The notes under the pieces: generated by a model
The model's input: the letters and a program-made list of their open reading frames with translations, nothing else
What the model was told of the DNA's origin: nothing
Database searches by the model: none
Assembly: GCA_946632055.1 (NCBI GenBank)
Contig: CAMPAR010000015.1
Coordinates: 1 to 34,864 of the forward strand
DNA length: 34,864 bases
Reading direction: 5' to 3'
Origin: an uncultured Lachnospiraceae bacterium
GTDB lineage: Bacteria; Bacillota; Clostridia; Lachnospirales; Lachnospiraceae
Translations under genes and position numbers: made by a program
Shown here: piece after piece, positions 15,724-23,643 of the stretch
Position numbering within the stretch: the first letter of the stretch is position 1
Layout of the letters: each line of letters begins with the position of its first letter

Positions 15724-18342
15724 ATGACTGTGATTGAAATGATTCTTACCGGAATGCGGCGGAGAAAAAAGGAACTCACGCTGACCTTTATTGTCACGCT
15801 GATCGCTGCGTTTTTCATGTCCGGCGTTCTGATGGCGGGGAGTATTTTGAAGTTCTACCTGCTGGAGAAAAACAGGGACAGCTACGGCGACTGGATCATT
15901 GCGTCCGATTCGGAAAATCTGGCGCATCCGTATCTGATCGAGAAGGGAAGCCTGAAATGCTCCGGCGTCCGGCTCACGGATGAGAACGGAAAAATGCTCG
16001 GGAGGAAGATCGGATCTGCGGATGAAGAGATTCTGTCTTTTTCACGGATTTCCCTCTATGAAGGCCATTTCCCTGAGAAGAACGATGAAATTGCGGCTGA
16101 TCTCTCGACGCTTTCAAAGCTCGGCTACAGCTATGAGACGGGGCAGCAGATCCGCTTCTACTACAAAACGGAAGGAGAAGAGGAAGAGCTTATCGAGAAA
16201 AGCTATACCCTGGTCGGAATCCTGAAGCCCTTCAGCGGGCAGTGGATAGCGATCGCTCCGTTTTATTACCCGGATTTTCTGGTGACGGCGGAAGAGCTCG
16301 GCAGCTACGGGGAGGAAATCGACAGCCGGACCTTTTACCGGATGGATCCGTCGCTTCGGAAGGTGGATGCCGGGGAATTCTACGACGCCTTCTCGAAGAC
16401 GGTTTCCGATCAGGAAATCGCGCTGAGTTTCAATACCTATACCTATGACACCGGAATATTCGGAGACGCGTCTTTCTGGCAGGTTCGCGTGATGCTGATT
16501 GTCCTTGCGGTCTTTGCGATCAGCTTCGTCCTGTCGTCTTATGCCGACAGACGGCGGGAGGCGCTGTACAGGCTTCGGATGCTTGGCTGTACGAGATGGA
16601 AGCTTTCGGGAATTCTGGCGTTGGAATGCGGCATTTCCGCGGCTGTTCCGGCGGCGCTCGGCATCGGGCTTTCGTATCTTGCGGCCTTTATCATCTGCAG
16701 GATCAGTGCCGGCGCGCTCGGACTTCAGGGCTTTTTCGCCTTTGAAGGGAAGGTCTTCCTCGTACAGCTTGGGGCGGTTTTCGGGTCTGTCTTACTGGCG
16801 GTTCTTCTGATCGTCCTTCGCTCCGGAAGCCGAGGACCCGGGAAGGAAGCGAAGGCGCTGAGGCCTTCGCAGCTTCGGACGATCCGAAGAAGGCTTCCGC
16901 GGCTGAAGGCCCCGGGCGAGGACTTCTTCCTGCGCCGCCGGATCCTGAAAAGGCGCGCAGGGCTCGCGGCAGCGGTTTTTACCGTGGTGGCCGTCTCTTT
17001 TATGCTGTTCTGTGGAAAAGCGGTTTATGACGCGCTGCGGTATTATTCCGACGAAAAAAAACGGCCGGATTTTGAACTGACGGTTTTTGCGCCGGAACAG
17101 CTGGAATATGAATACCGGATGATTTCCGAAGACGGAGAGGAGATCATCGATGGGGGAACAACCGGCGGGCCCGTGATTGATCCCGGCTACGGCCCGGATC
17201 CCGGAGAAATCGCGCAGCTTTCATCCGGCCCCGGCATTGACAGTGTTGAGGGCATGGTCTGGGATACGACGCATTTCATTACATTTGAGGGGATCAGCGA
17301 GCGGCCGGACCTTCAGACCGGGTATTACTTTGACGGGGAAACAAAGTATCATACGCTGCCTGAAAAGACGCTCTGTGCGATCAATTCGGTATCGGACCCC
17401 GGGAAATTCCGGAAGATGCTGAAAGATTTCGGTGCCTCGCTCAGTGAAGAACAGATTGAACAGGTCCTTCGGGGAGAAAGAATCTTTATGACGGTTCCCG
17501 AGGAGCAGTTCACGGTAAGCGGACAGGAACCCCTGCCGGAAGGCCTTCCGCCCCAGGACGGCGATCTGATCCGGATCTTTACTGTTGATGAAAAGCACAG
17601 TCTGGAAGTTCCCGTATCCGTATTACAACGGGGCATTCTGCCGTACAGCTATATGAATTATGTAATGAATACCATGTTCACGGTCTTTATGGCGGACGGC
17701 CTGAAGGAGGAGCTTCGTCTTCTCGAGAATCCTGTGCCGGAATATGTTGACAATCATTTTCTGTTCCATTTCAACAGCTTTTCGTCCTATGAAGCGACGG
17801 ATAAGATTCTTTCCGCCTATGCGGCAGGCTTCAGGAACAAAGAATTCTACAACTGGGCGGAATCCAAGAGATCGTCAATTCTGCTGTATGCGGTACGTCC
17901 GCTTCTGATCTACGGAATGCTCGGGCTGATGACGGTCATCGTGTACCTGATCATTATGAAAAACTTTGCAGAGATCCGGGCGTCGGAAAATGCGGCGGAA
18001 AGCAGAAGGCTCCGGGCAATCGGCCTGAACGCGCACAAGTACCGTCTGATGCTTCTCCGCGCGGAGAGCCGGGAAGCCCTTCCGGTTTTCCTGGGATTTT
18101 TGGCGGGTGTGGTCTGGTTTTTCGTCTCGGCCTACAGGAACTACATCGCCATGCCGGGCCTTGCCGAATCCGTTTTTCTCAAAAAATGGACAGATAAAGA
18201 TCTGCTTCTGTCTCTGGAGAGTGTGCTGTTTCGTTCGGGAATCCAATATCTTTTACTGTTTGTCATACTGTTGTTTCTCGGACTGGTCCTTTTCGGCTAT
18301 CATACCGGGAAGCGCGCAATGGAGAAGGAGGGAATCCTATGA
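15724..18342 (+). CDS. ABC transporter permease, FtsX/MacB type with two large ectodomains
   Basis: The 872-residue protein has eight predicted membrane segments in two repeats of 1 + 3: about residues 17-40, 248-270, 293-328 and 343-368, then 412-438, 722-750, 783-805 and 835-862. Each repeat has a large extracytoplasmic domain after its first helix, roughly 205 residues in the first and 285 in the second. That is the FtsX duplicated layout of mechanotransmission-type or lipid/peptide exporters. The partner ATPase gene overlaps its stop by four bases. The context with a two-component system suggests detoxification of cell-wall antibiotics or peptides, or envelope maintenance. A GTG at 15721 precedes the ATG, but AAAGGA is better spaced for ATG 15724. 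The classical Bce permease is smaller with one large loop, so it is not assigned to that family. Confidence 0.85.
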   Translation: MTVIEMILTGMRRRKKELTLTFIVTLIAAFFMSGVLMAGSILKFYLLEKNRDSYGDWIIASDSENLAHPYLIEKGSLKCSGVRLTDENGKMLGRKIGSADEEILSFSRISLYEGHFPEKNDEIAADLSTLSKLGYSYETGQQIRFYYKTEGEEEELIEKSYTLVGILKPFSGQWIAIAPFYYPDFLVTAEELGSYGEEIDSRTFYRMDPSLRKVDAGEFYDAFSKTVSDQEIALSFNTYTYDTGIFGDASFWQVRVMLIVLAVFAISFVLSSYADRRREALYRLRMLGCTRWKLSGILALECGISAAVPAALGIGLSYLAAFIICRISAGALGLQGFFAFEGKVFLVQLGAVFGSVLLAVLLIVLRSGSRGPGKEAKALRPSQLRTIRRRLPRLKAPGEDFFLRRRILKRRAGLAAAVFTVVAVSFMLFCGKAVYDALRYYSDEKKRPDFELTVFAPEQLEYEYRMISEDGEEIIDGGTTGGPVIDPGYGPDPGEIAQLSSGPGIDSVEGMVWDTTHFITFEGISERPDLQTGYYFDGETKYHTLPEKTLCAINSVSDPGKFRKMLKDFGASLSEEQIEQVLRGERIFMTVPEEQFTVSGQEPLPEGLPPQDGDLIRIFTVDEKHSLEVPVSVLQRGILPYSYMNYVMNTMFTVFMADGLKEELRLLENPVPEYVDNHFLFHFNSFSSYEATDKILSAYAAGFRNKEFYNWAESKRSSILLYAVRPLLIYGMLGLMTVIVYLIIMKNFAEIRASENAAESRRLRAIGLNAHKYRLMLLRAESREALPVFLGFLAGVVWFFVSAYRNYIAMPGLAESVFLKKWTDKDLLLSLESVLFRSGIQYLLLFVILLFLGLVLFGYHTGKRAMEKEGIL

Positions 18343-19031
18343 GTTCGATCATTTTGGAAGCGCTTGATATTGCGAAGACCTATCATTCCTCCGCGGTTGC
18401 CGTGGAGGCGCTGAAACCCTGTACACTGAGCTTTTCGGAAGGCGAGTTCACGGTTATTGTCGGAAAATCCGGTTCCGGGAAATCGACCCTTCTGAACCTT
18501 CTCGGAACCCTGGATGTGCCGGACCAGGGCGACATCCTCCTTCAGGGGAAAAGTGTGCTGAAGCTTTCCGACAATGCCCTGTCGAGACTCAGAAGGAGGA
18601 AAGTCGGATTTGTTCATCAGGACTATAGTCTCTTCCCCGAATATACGGCCTATGAAAATATCATCATGCCGATCCGGCTCGACGACAGAAAAGAAGAGGA
18701 AGAAACGATCCTCGGCATCATGAAGACTCTCGGAATCGAAGACTGCAAAGATAAGTTCCCCGGCGAAATGTCCGGCGGACAGCAGCAGCGAACCGCAATC
18801 GCGAGAGCCCTCGCAATCCGGCCCGCCGTGATCCTTGCCGACGAACCGACCGGAAACCTCGACGCCGCGACCTCCAGAGAAGTCATCCGCCTTCTGTCGC
18901 GCGCCTCCAGGGTCTACAGCCAGACCATCATCATGGCCACGCACGACCGCCAGTCCGCCGACTACGCCGACCGCGTCCTCTCCATCCGCGACGGCGTCGT
19001 AAAGGAAATGGCCGTCACCGGGCAGGGATGA
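18339..19031 (+). CDS. ABC transporter ATP-binding protein, LolD/MacB/BceA type
   Basis: This 230-residue ATPase shows Walker [10 protein letters not shown] (residues 42-50), Q-loop Q94 ([10 protein letters not shown]), signature MSGGQQQR (144-151), Walker [13 protein letters not shown] with E169, and the switch H202 (MATHD). The FxHQxxxLxPxxTAxEN wording is typical of ATPases that work with FtsX-type permeases. Its ATG lies inside the permease stop (ATGA at 18339-18342), so the two are translationally coupled and surely form one transporter. The order permease then ATPase is the reverse of the usual one in such modules. An AAGGAGG ribosome site lies at the end of the permease gene. Confidence 0.94.
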   Translation: MSSIILEALDIAKTYHSSAVAVEALKPCTLSFSEGEFTVIVGKSGSGKSTLLNLLGTLDVPDQGDILLQGKSVLKLSDNALSRLRRRKVGFVHQDYSLFPEYTAYENIIMPIRLDDRKEEEETILGIMKTLGIEDCKDKFPGEMSGGQQQRTAIARALAIRPAVILADEPTGNLDAATSREVIRLLSRASRVYSQTIIMATHDRQSADYADRVLSIRDGVVKEMAVTGQG

Positions 19032-19053
19032 CAGGGGCTGCTGTACAGAAAAT

Positions 19054-19113
19054 GGCTATAGGGGGTACTGCTCGAACGCCTGGAACGTTGTGAGAGCAGT
19101 ACCTCCTATAGCC
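19054..19113. repeat. 60-base long hairpin (20-bp inverted repeat)
   Basis: The arm at 19054-19073 pairs along its whole 20 bases with the arm at 19094-19113; the only non-Watson-Crick position is a G-T pair. The 20-base loop contains a further AACG/CGTT pairing (19075-19078 with 19086-19089). It begins 22 bases after the ATPase stop and could end that transcript, but no T-run follows. The right arm carries CCTCCT, so the opposite-strand transcript would carry a buried AGGAGG. Confidence 0.75.
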
Positions 19114-19129
19114 GCGTAATTCGAGCTTC

Positions 19130-19146
19130 CGCAAGCGACGCTTGCG
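19130..19146. promoter_or_regulatory. perfect palindrome next to the XRE promoter, possible operator
   Basis: CGCAAGCG and CGCTTGCG flank a single central A, giving a 17-base perfect dyad that touches the likely -35 of the XRE gene. Such a compact dyad is the type of site used by homodimeric helix-turn-helix repressors, so autoregulation by the XRE protein is a reasonable inference. It could also fold as a short hairpin. Confidence 0.45.
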
Positions 19147-19173
19147 TGACTTTTCGGAAAAACGTGATATACT
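19146..19173 (+). promoter_or_regulatory. promoter of the XRE regulator gene
   Basis: TATACT at 19168-19173 is preceded by TG at 19165-19166, an extended -10. GTGACT at 19146-19151 is a 4/6 match to the -35 consensus with a 16-base spacer. The ribosome site AAAGGAG and the ATG at 19198 follow at normal distances. Confidence 0.6.
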
Positions 19174-19197
19174 CGGTATCATGAAAGGAGACAGACG

Positions 19198-19644
19198 ATG
19201 ATCGATTTTATTCAGGTCGGAAAGAAGATCCAGGAGGAGCGGCTCGCGGCCGGGATGTCACAGGATGCGCTTTCAGAAGAGCTGTGCATCACGAGGCAGG
19301 CGCTTTCCCGCTGGGAAAACGGGCTTTCCGCGCCGTCGATCGATTCCCTGATCACACTGTCCAGAATCTTTGGACTGTCCTTTGAGGAAATCCTGTGCCT
19401 GGACGAATCGCCTGAGCTGGATCCCGGAAATATCTTTGCCGGTCACGACCGGGACTTCATCGTCCGCGGAATCATCGAGGGAAGAATCAAAGTGGATCTC
19501 GAGGATGTCTTCTATCAGTTTTCACCCAGCGAACGCATGCGCGTCCTCATCGCCATTAAGGAAAACCGGATGTCCTATCCGGTGTCGGAGGACCTTCTCA
19601 GCGTACTGTCGCCGGCCGAGAAAAAGTTCATGAACGGAGGATAA
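19198..19644 (+). CDS. XRE-family helix-turn-helix transcriptional regulator
   Basis: The 148-residue protein has an N-terminal HTH_3 domain (about residues 8-62; KIQEERLAAGMSQDALSEEL, TRQALSRWENG, PSIDSLITLSRIF). The remaining 85 residues are mostly helical (FSPSERMRVLIAIKENR, LLSVLSPAEKKF) and have no familiar ligand domain. The wording of the C-terminal part (short SP-containing turns followed by amphipathic helices) recalls the repeats in the next protein, which may indicate a physical partnership. A clear ribosome site AAAGGAG lies seven bases before ATG 19198, behind an extended -10 promoter and a palindrome. The next gene starts five bases after its stop, so the two form a small operon. 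Confidence 0.88.
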   Translation: MIDFIQVGKKIQEERLAAGMSQDALSEELCITRQALSRWENGLSAPSIDSLITLSRIFGLSFEEILCLDESPELDPGNIFAGHDRDFIVRGIIEGRIKVDLEDVFYQFSPSERMRVLIAIKENRMSYPVSEDLLSVLSPAEKKFMNGG

Positions 19645-19649
19645 TCATC

Positions 19650-20462
19650 ATGTGCAACGAAGAGAACAGAGATCAGTTTGAAGAAATGAAAGAAGAAATC
19701 AGAGAAGCGGCCGAGAGCCTGGCGGATGCCGTGAAGGAAAAGGCCGAGGAGTGGAAAGAAAAGGCGGAGGAATTCTGCGAGCAGGCAGCGGAGGCGGAAG
19801 ACATCAGCGATCTCGGAAAAGAAGACGCGGAAGCCGCGATGGAAGAGAAGGTGAAGGCCTGCGGCTGCGAAGAGGAAGCCTCCGAGTGCGGCTCAGAAGG
19901 AGAAGAGACGGCTGAGGAAGCGAAGCAGGAGTCCCGCTTTATCCGCCGCACGGCGAACGGCTTTGAAGTCGATACCAACGAAATCGAGTCGGCGCTCCGG
20001 ACCTTCGGCGAGAAGATTCAGGAAGCCATGAACAGCGTCCAGAAGGGCGTCCAGGAAAGCTTCAATACCGCGCAGGACCGCGCGAACGCGAAGAAGAAGG
20101 CCGACAAGCTTGCGAAGATGCTCCCCTATATGGATGAGGCGGAGATTCATGAAATTGCCGCGAAGGTGATTGAAGGCGACGCCGAATTCAAGGACGTCGA
20201 TATCGCGTCCCTCATGCCCTTTATGAGCAAGGAAGACTGCGGGGCGCTCTTCGAGAAGTCCCTCGCGGCCAACGACGAAAACCCCGGCGTGGACGGCAAG
20301 CTTTATCTGAAGTGCGTGCCCTATGTCGGCGAGGAAGTGCTGACGAAGCTCGTCGACCGCTATGTGGCAGGCGGCTTCGAAAACATCAGGATGGATAACA
20401 TCTATCCGTATTTAAGCTCTGCAGACGTGAAGAGAATCTTCTACTACGAGCTGAAGAAATAA
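19650..20462 (+). CDS. acidic coiled-coil and helical-repeat protein, unknown function
   Basis: I do not recognise a named family with confidence. The 270-residue product has three zones. Residues 1-65 are a highly charged Glu/Lys/Ala coiled coil. Residues 66-100 form an acidic linker with cysteines (ACGCEEEASECG). Residues 100-270 are helical and contain a recurring short motif, proline-aromatic-hydrophobic then an amphipathic helix: LPYMDEAEIHEIAAKVI, MPFMSKEDCGALFEKSL, VPYVGEEVLTKLVDRYV and YPYLSSADVKRIFYYEL. There is no signal peptide or membrane segment. The GGAGG ribosome site sits over the end of the XRE gene, five bases upstream of the start region, so it is co-expressed with that regulator. 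It could be a sensor or antagonist of the regulator; that is inference from position only. The gene is followed by a structured repeat and two hairpins. Confidence 0.8.
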   Translation: MCNEENRDQFEEMKEEIREAAESLADAVKEKAEEWKEKAEEFCEQAAEAEDISDLGKEDAEAAMEEKVKACGCEEEASECGSEGEETAEEAKQESRFIRRTANGFEVDTNEIESALRTFGEKIQEAMNSVQKGVQESFNTAQDRANAKKKADKLAKMLPYMDEAEIHEIAAKVIEGDAEFKDVDIASLMPFMSKEDCGALFEKSLAANDENPGVDGKLYLKCVPYVGEEVLTKLVDRYVAGGFENIRMDNIYPYLSSADVKRIFYYELKK

Positions 20463-20470
20463 TGTATCTA

Positions 20471-20619
20471 TTCAGAACCCCATTCGAAATGCTGCGCATT
20501 TCTCATGTAGGCGGTCAACGAGGCTGCGCCTCTTGACCACCTCTGTCAAAAACAGCCTGAATCGGTCCGAAACACAAGTGTTTCGTCCTTGATTCAGTTG
20601 TTTTCGACAGGGTTCTGAA
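20471..20619. repeat. structured dispersed repeat, copy A (cloverleaf-like)
   Basis: The outer arms TTCAGAACC (20471-20479) and GGTTCTGAA (20611-20619) pair perfectly and enclose three hairpins. The first is GAAATGC-TGC-GCATTTC. The second runs 20509-20542 with an inner GAGGC-TGC-GCCTC. The third is long, 20543-20610, and its tip is GAAACA-CAAG-TGTTTC. Positions 20481-20619 align without any gap to copy B at 29307-29445 (offset 8826). It occupies much of the 328-base gap 20463-20790, immediately after the acidic protein gene. It has no open reading frame of note. It could be a small mobile palindromic element or a structured RNA. Confidence 0.85.
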
Positions 20620-20642
20620 CAATTACGAAATAATAAGACGTC

Positions 20643-20663
20643 GGTGTCGGGAAGCCTGACACC
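20643..20663 (+). other. short hairpin preceding the terminator
   Basis: GGTGTCGGG (20643-20651) pairs with CCTGACACC (20655-20663), including one G-T pair, around an AAG loop. AAAAA follows directly. With the next hairpin it forms a double structure at the end of the XRE operon. Confidence 0.5.
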
Positions 20664-20666
20664 AAA

Positions 20667-20700
20667 AAGGAGCCGGTCCTTTATTAGGGGCCGGCTCCTT
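20667..20700. terminator. probable intrinsic terminator after the XRE operon
   Basis: The arm 20667-20680 (beginning AAGGAGCCGG) pairs with 20687-20700 (ending CCGGCTCCTT) in a 14-bp stem with two G-T pairs and a six-base loop. A-run before and a T-containing stretch after (GACGTTTT) make it plausible on both strands, though the T-run is not immediate. Confidence 0.65.
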
Positions 20701-20737
20701 GACGTTTTCCCCTTTTCCGAATGAGAAGCCGTTTCAA

Positions 20738-20766
20738 TGGACAAATCCCGCCGGGTCTGCTATACT
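20738..20766 (+). promoter_or_regulatory. promoter of the C-S lyase gene
   Basis: TGGACA (20738-20743), a 17-base spacer and TATACT (20761-20766) give a good sigma-A promoter about 25 bases before the start codon. It lies inside the upstream open frame of the gene, which supports the later ATG 20791 as the true start. Confidence 0.75.
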
Positions 20767-20790
20767 GTCAGTAATAAAGGAGGAAGTCAG

Positions 20791-22032
20791 ATGAAATACG
20801 ATTTTACTACCATTTGGGAGCGAAGAAACAGGGATTCGATTGCGGTCGACGCGTTCGGCGGACCGGGCTTCGGGCCCTCAGAGGAGGCGCTGAAGAAGAA
20901 TGAAGAGGCAAAGAGCCGGGGCGAGGGCTTCCGGCTTTTACCGATGTGGGTTGCGGACATGAATTTTGCCACAAGCCCCGCTATTACGGAGGAAATCCGG
21001 AAAAGGGCGGAGCATCCGCTCTACGGCTACTACGGGACGCCGGATCTCTACTACGAGCGGATCATTCACTGGCACGAGACGCGCCACGGTGTAACCGGTC
21101 TTGAGAAAAAGCACATCGGCTATGAGAACGGCGTGCTCGGCGGCGTCGTGACCGCGCTGAACGTGCTGCTTTCGAAGGGCGACAAGGTCCTCCTGCACAG
21201 CCCGACCTATATCGGTTTCACCGGCTGTATTGAGAACAACGGCTACAAAATCATCCACAGCCCGCTGTACCGGGATGAGCAGGGCGTCTGGCGCATGAAT
21301 TATCAGGACATGGAGGAGAAGATTGTTCGCGAAAAGATCCACGCCGCGGTTTTCTGCTCTCCGCACAACCCCTGCGGAAGAGTCTGGGAAAAAGAGGAAA
21401 TCGAAGAGGCGATGAAGATCTTCGAGCGGCACGGGGTGTATGTGATCTCCGATGAAATCTGGTCGGATCTCATCCTGAACGGACACCGGCACATTCCGAC
21501 GCAGTCCGTCTCGGAATACGCCCGGATGCATACGGTTGCCGAGTACGCGCCGTCGAAGACCTTCAATCTGGCAGGCCTGCAGGGCTCCTACCATATCTGC
21601 TACAACGAGTGGCTGTCCGACCGTCTGGAAAAGGAGGCCTCGCTTTCCCACTATAATTCGATGAATGTCTTCTCGATGCACGCGCTTCTGGGCGGCTATT
21701 CGGACGAGGGAGCCGAGTGGCTGGAGGAACTGAAGACGGTGCTCTCCGAGAATGTGAATTACGCCTGCGACTATATCGAGCGGCATTTCCCGGGGGTGGA
21801 GCTTGCGAAACCGGAAGGAACCTATATGCTGTACCTTGACTGCACGGGCTGGTGCGAAGCGCACGGCATGACGATGGACGAGCTTCTGCAGAAGGGCTAT
21901 GATGTTTATGTGGTTTGGCAGGACGGGCGGCCCTTCCACGGCCCCTGCTCGATCCGCATGAATCTGGCGCTTCCCTTCGACTCGGTGAAGGAAGCCTTTG
22001 ACCGCCTTGGAAAGTATGTGTTCACGGCCTGA
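20791..22032 (+). CDS. PatB/MalY-type PLP-dependent C-S lyase (cystathionine beta-lyase)
   Basis: The 413-residue fold-type I aminotransferase relative has the PLP lysine K256 (APSKTFNLAGLQGSY), D221 (VISDEIWSDL), N193 (SPHNPCGRVW) and a carboxylate-binding arginine R389 (SIRMNLALP). The N-terminal LPMWVADMNFATSPAI is diagnostic of the MalY/PatB branch, which cleaves cystathionine, cysteine and related thioethers to pyruvate, ammonia and a thiol. The frame is open to 20737, but AAAGGAGG precedes ATG 20791 and a promoter covers the earlier codons, so the later start is chosen. The following gene begins 50 bases downstream without an obvious promoter and may share the transcript. A role in methionine or sulfur metabolism is likely; an aminotransferase activity is the alternative. 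Confidence 0.9.
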   Translation: MKYDFTTIWERRNRDSIAVDAFGGPGFGPSEEALKKNEEAKSRGEGFRLLPMWVADMNFATSPAITEEIRKRAEHPLYGYYGTPDLYYERIIHWHETRHGVTGLEKKHIGYENGVLGGVVTALNVLLSKGDKVLLHSPTYIGFTGCIENNGYKIIHSPLYRDEQGVWRMNYQDMEEKIVREKIHAAVFCSPHNPCGRVWEKEEIEEAMKIFERHGVYVISDEIWSDLILNGHRHIPTQSVSEYARMHTVAEYAPSKTFNLAGLQGSYHICYNEWLSDRLEKEASLSHYNSMNVFSMHALLGGYSDEGAEWLEELKTVLSENVNYACDYIERHFPGVELAKPEGTYMLYLDCTGWCEAHGMTMDELLQKGYDVYVVWQDGRPFHGPCSIRMNLALPFDSVKEAFDRLGKYVFTA

Positions 22033-22082
22033 TCTGTGAATGAAGCCGGCGAAGGCCGGTACAAAAGTCAGAGGGGGAGAGT

Positions 22083-23612
22083 ATGGAAAAGAGCGAAATG
22101 ACAGTGAAAAAACAAGGCGTCCGCGCCCTGCCGAGAATCATCCTGTTTTCATTCGGAATTCCGGCGACCGGCAGCATCCTGTATATGATTTCGCTGGTGT
22201 ATTTCGGTGCGGATAACTGGATGCTTTTTATCGTGCCGGGCTTCACGGCGCTTCTGTATGTCCTTTTCAGGAAACTTCTGACCCCGGCCGTCACGACGGC
22301 GAACCTGATCATGACGGCCGTCTATGCCCTGATCTACACGATCGCGATGCTTGTAAGCGGCGGGAGCGTATACAGCCTGTTGGCCATCAGCGCCGGGGTT
22401 CTCGCTTTTCTGCCGTATCCCGGCATTCTGCTGTTGATGCTTTTACAGAACATTGCGCTTGTCGCCGCGGCGTCCTTCGGCTTCAGCCTTGTGAACACCT
22501 GGCTTTCCTTACTGCTTCAGAGGCCGCTCAGAAGCTTCCGGTCGCGCGTCTTTCGGGCGGCGCTTGCGGGAACTTTGGTGTTCCTCGCGCTGTTCTTCGT
22601 GGACTTTAGGCTGTACCAGAACCGCCCCGAGGTCCGCTATTCGGGCCACGGCTTCGATTACATGAACGGCTGGTCCTCGACGGATTTCTCGGATTATACG
22701 GTATACAGCGAGCCTTCGAAGCTCGCCGCGCTCGATCATCCCGCGTCTTTTCACATTGAGAAGGAATCGGACATGCCGGTGATGGACGGCGCGGAGGCCT
22801 GCTATCCGCTGTACGCCGCCATCGCGAAGGCGGTCTATCAGGATATTGACCGGATCGAGAAAAACTACGCGGATACGCATCCCGGCCGGGAAAACGCGCA
22901 GAACGGAAAGATTGTCACCTTTACCAATACGATTCAGGGATTCTACCGCCTTGTTTCGCCGTACATAATGGGCATGACGCGGGTGGAACTCTTTTTCGGG
23001 GCGAGACCCTCGAAGGACCAGCTTGATATGGCAGATGCGGAAGGCGCCAAACTGAAGATCACTCCCATCGGGAGGGAAGCCTTCGTCTTCTTTGTCGAGC
23101 CGGACAATCCGGTGACGGATTTGAAGGCGGACGACATCAGGAAAATCTACAGCGGGGAGATTACGAACTGGTCCCAGCTTGGCGGAAAGAATCAGATGAT
23201 CCGGGCCTTCCAGCGGCCGCAGAACTCCGGCTCGCAGACGATGATGCAGTACTTCATGGGCGATACGCCCCTGAAGGAGCCGATGACCTATGAGGTTGTG
23301 GGAGCCATGGAGGGAATCATCCGCAAGGTCGCGCAGTACAACAACGAAAACGGCGCGATGGGCTACTCCTTCCGCTACTTTGTCGAGGATCTGCAGCAGG
23401 AAAACGATGTGCGCGTCCTTTCCGTGGACGGCGTGGCGCCGACGCTTGAGAATATCGAGAACGGCAGCTATCCGCTGACGGTCGATCTCTGCCTGATCAC
23501 GCTGGAGGACGCCAAAAATCCCTATGTGGAGAAGATGATCGAGTACTGCCTTTCGGAGGAGGGGCAGGAGATTATCGGTAAAACCGGCTACGGGCGTCTG
23601 AAGCCGGAATGA
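22083..23612 (+). CDS. multi-pass membrane protein fused to a PstS-like solute-binding domain
   Basis: The 509-residue product has two halves. Residues 1-180 contain about five or six membrane segments (for example ISLVYFGADNWMLFIVPGF, LIMTAVYALIYTIAMLV, GTLVFLALFFVDF). Residues from about 205 to 505 form a type 2 periplasmic-binding fold of the PstS class: FFVEPDNPVTDLKADDIRKI followed by YSGEITNWSQLGG, then RPQNSGSQTMM and a terminal SEEGQEIIGKTGYGRL. Normal PstS proteins are free lipoproteins, so an integral membrane module in place of a lipobox is unusual. No pstC, pstA or pstB gene is nearby. It may act as a tethered phosphate or anion sensor or a cell-surface binding protein. A GGGGGAG ribosome site precedes the ATG. 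Confidence 0.82.
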   Translation: MEKSEMTVKKQGVRALPRIILFSFGIPATGSILYMISLVYFGADNWMLFIVPGFTALLYVLFRKLLTPAVTTANLIMTAVYALIYTIAMLVSGGSVYSLLAISAGVLAFLPYPGILLLMLLQNIALVAAASFGFSLVNTWLSLLLQRPLRSFRSRVFRAALAGTLVFLALFFVDFRLYQNRPEVRYSGHGFDYMNGWSSTDFSDYTVYSEPSKLAALDHPASFHIEKESDMPVMDGAEACYPLYAAIAKAVYQDIDRIEKNYADTHPGRENAQNGKIVTFTNTIQGFYRLVSPYIMGMTRVELFFGARPSKDQLDMADAEGAKLKITPIGREAFVFFVEPDNPVTDLKADDIRKIYSGEITNWSQLGGKNQMIRAFQRPQNSGSQTMMQYFMGDTPLKEPMTYEVVGAMEGIIRKVAQYNNENGAMGYSFRYFVEDLQQENDVRVLSVDGVAPTLENIENGSYPLTVDLCLITLEDAKNPYVEKMIEYCLSEEGQEIIGKTGYGRLKPE

Positions 23613-23643
23613 GAAAGTCGGAGCAGGTTTTTTCGGATAGTAT

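Noticed and set aside
20737-20790. Upstream start for the C-S lyase at 20737
   Set aside because: The extra codons cover a good promoter, and the family N terminus and the ribosome site agree with ATG 20791.
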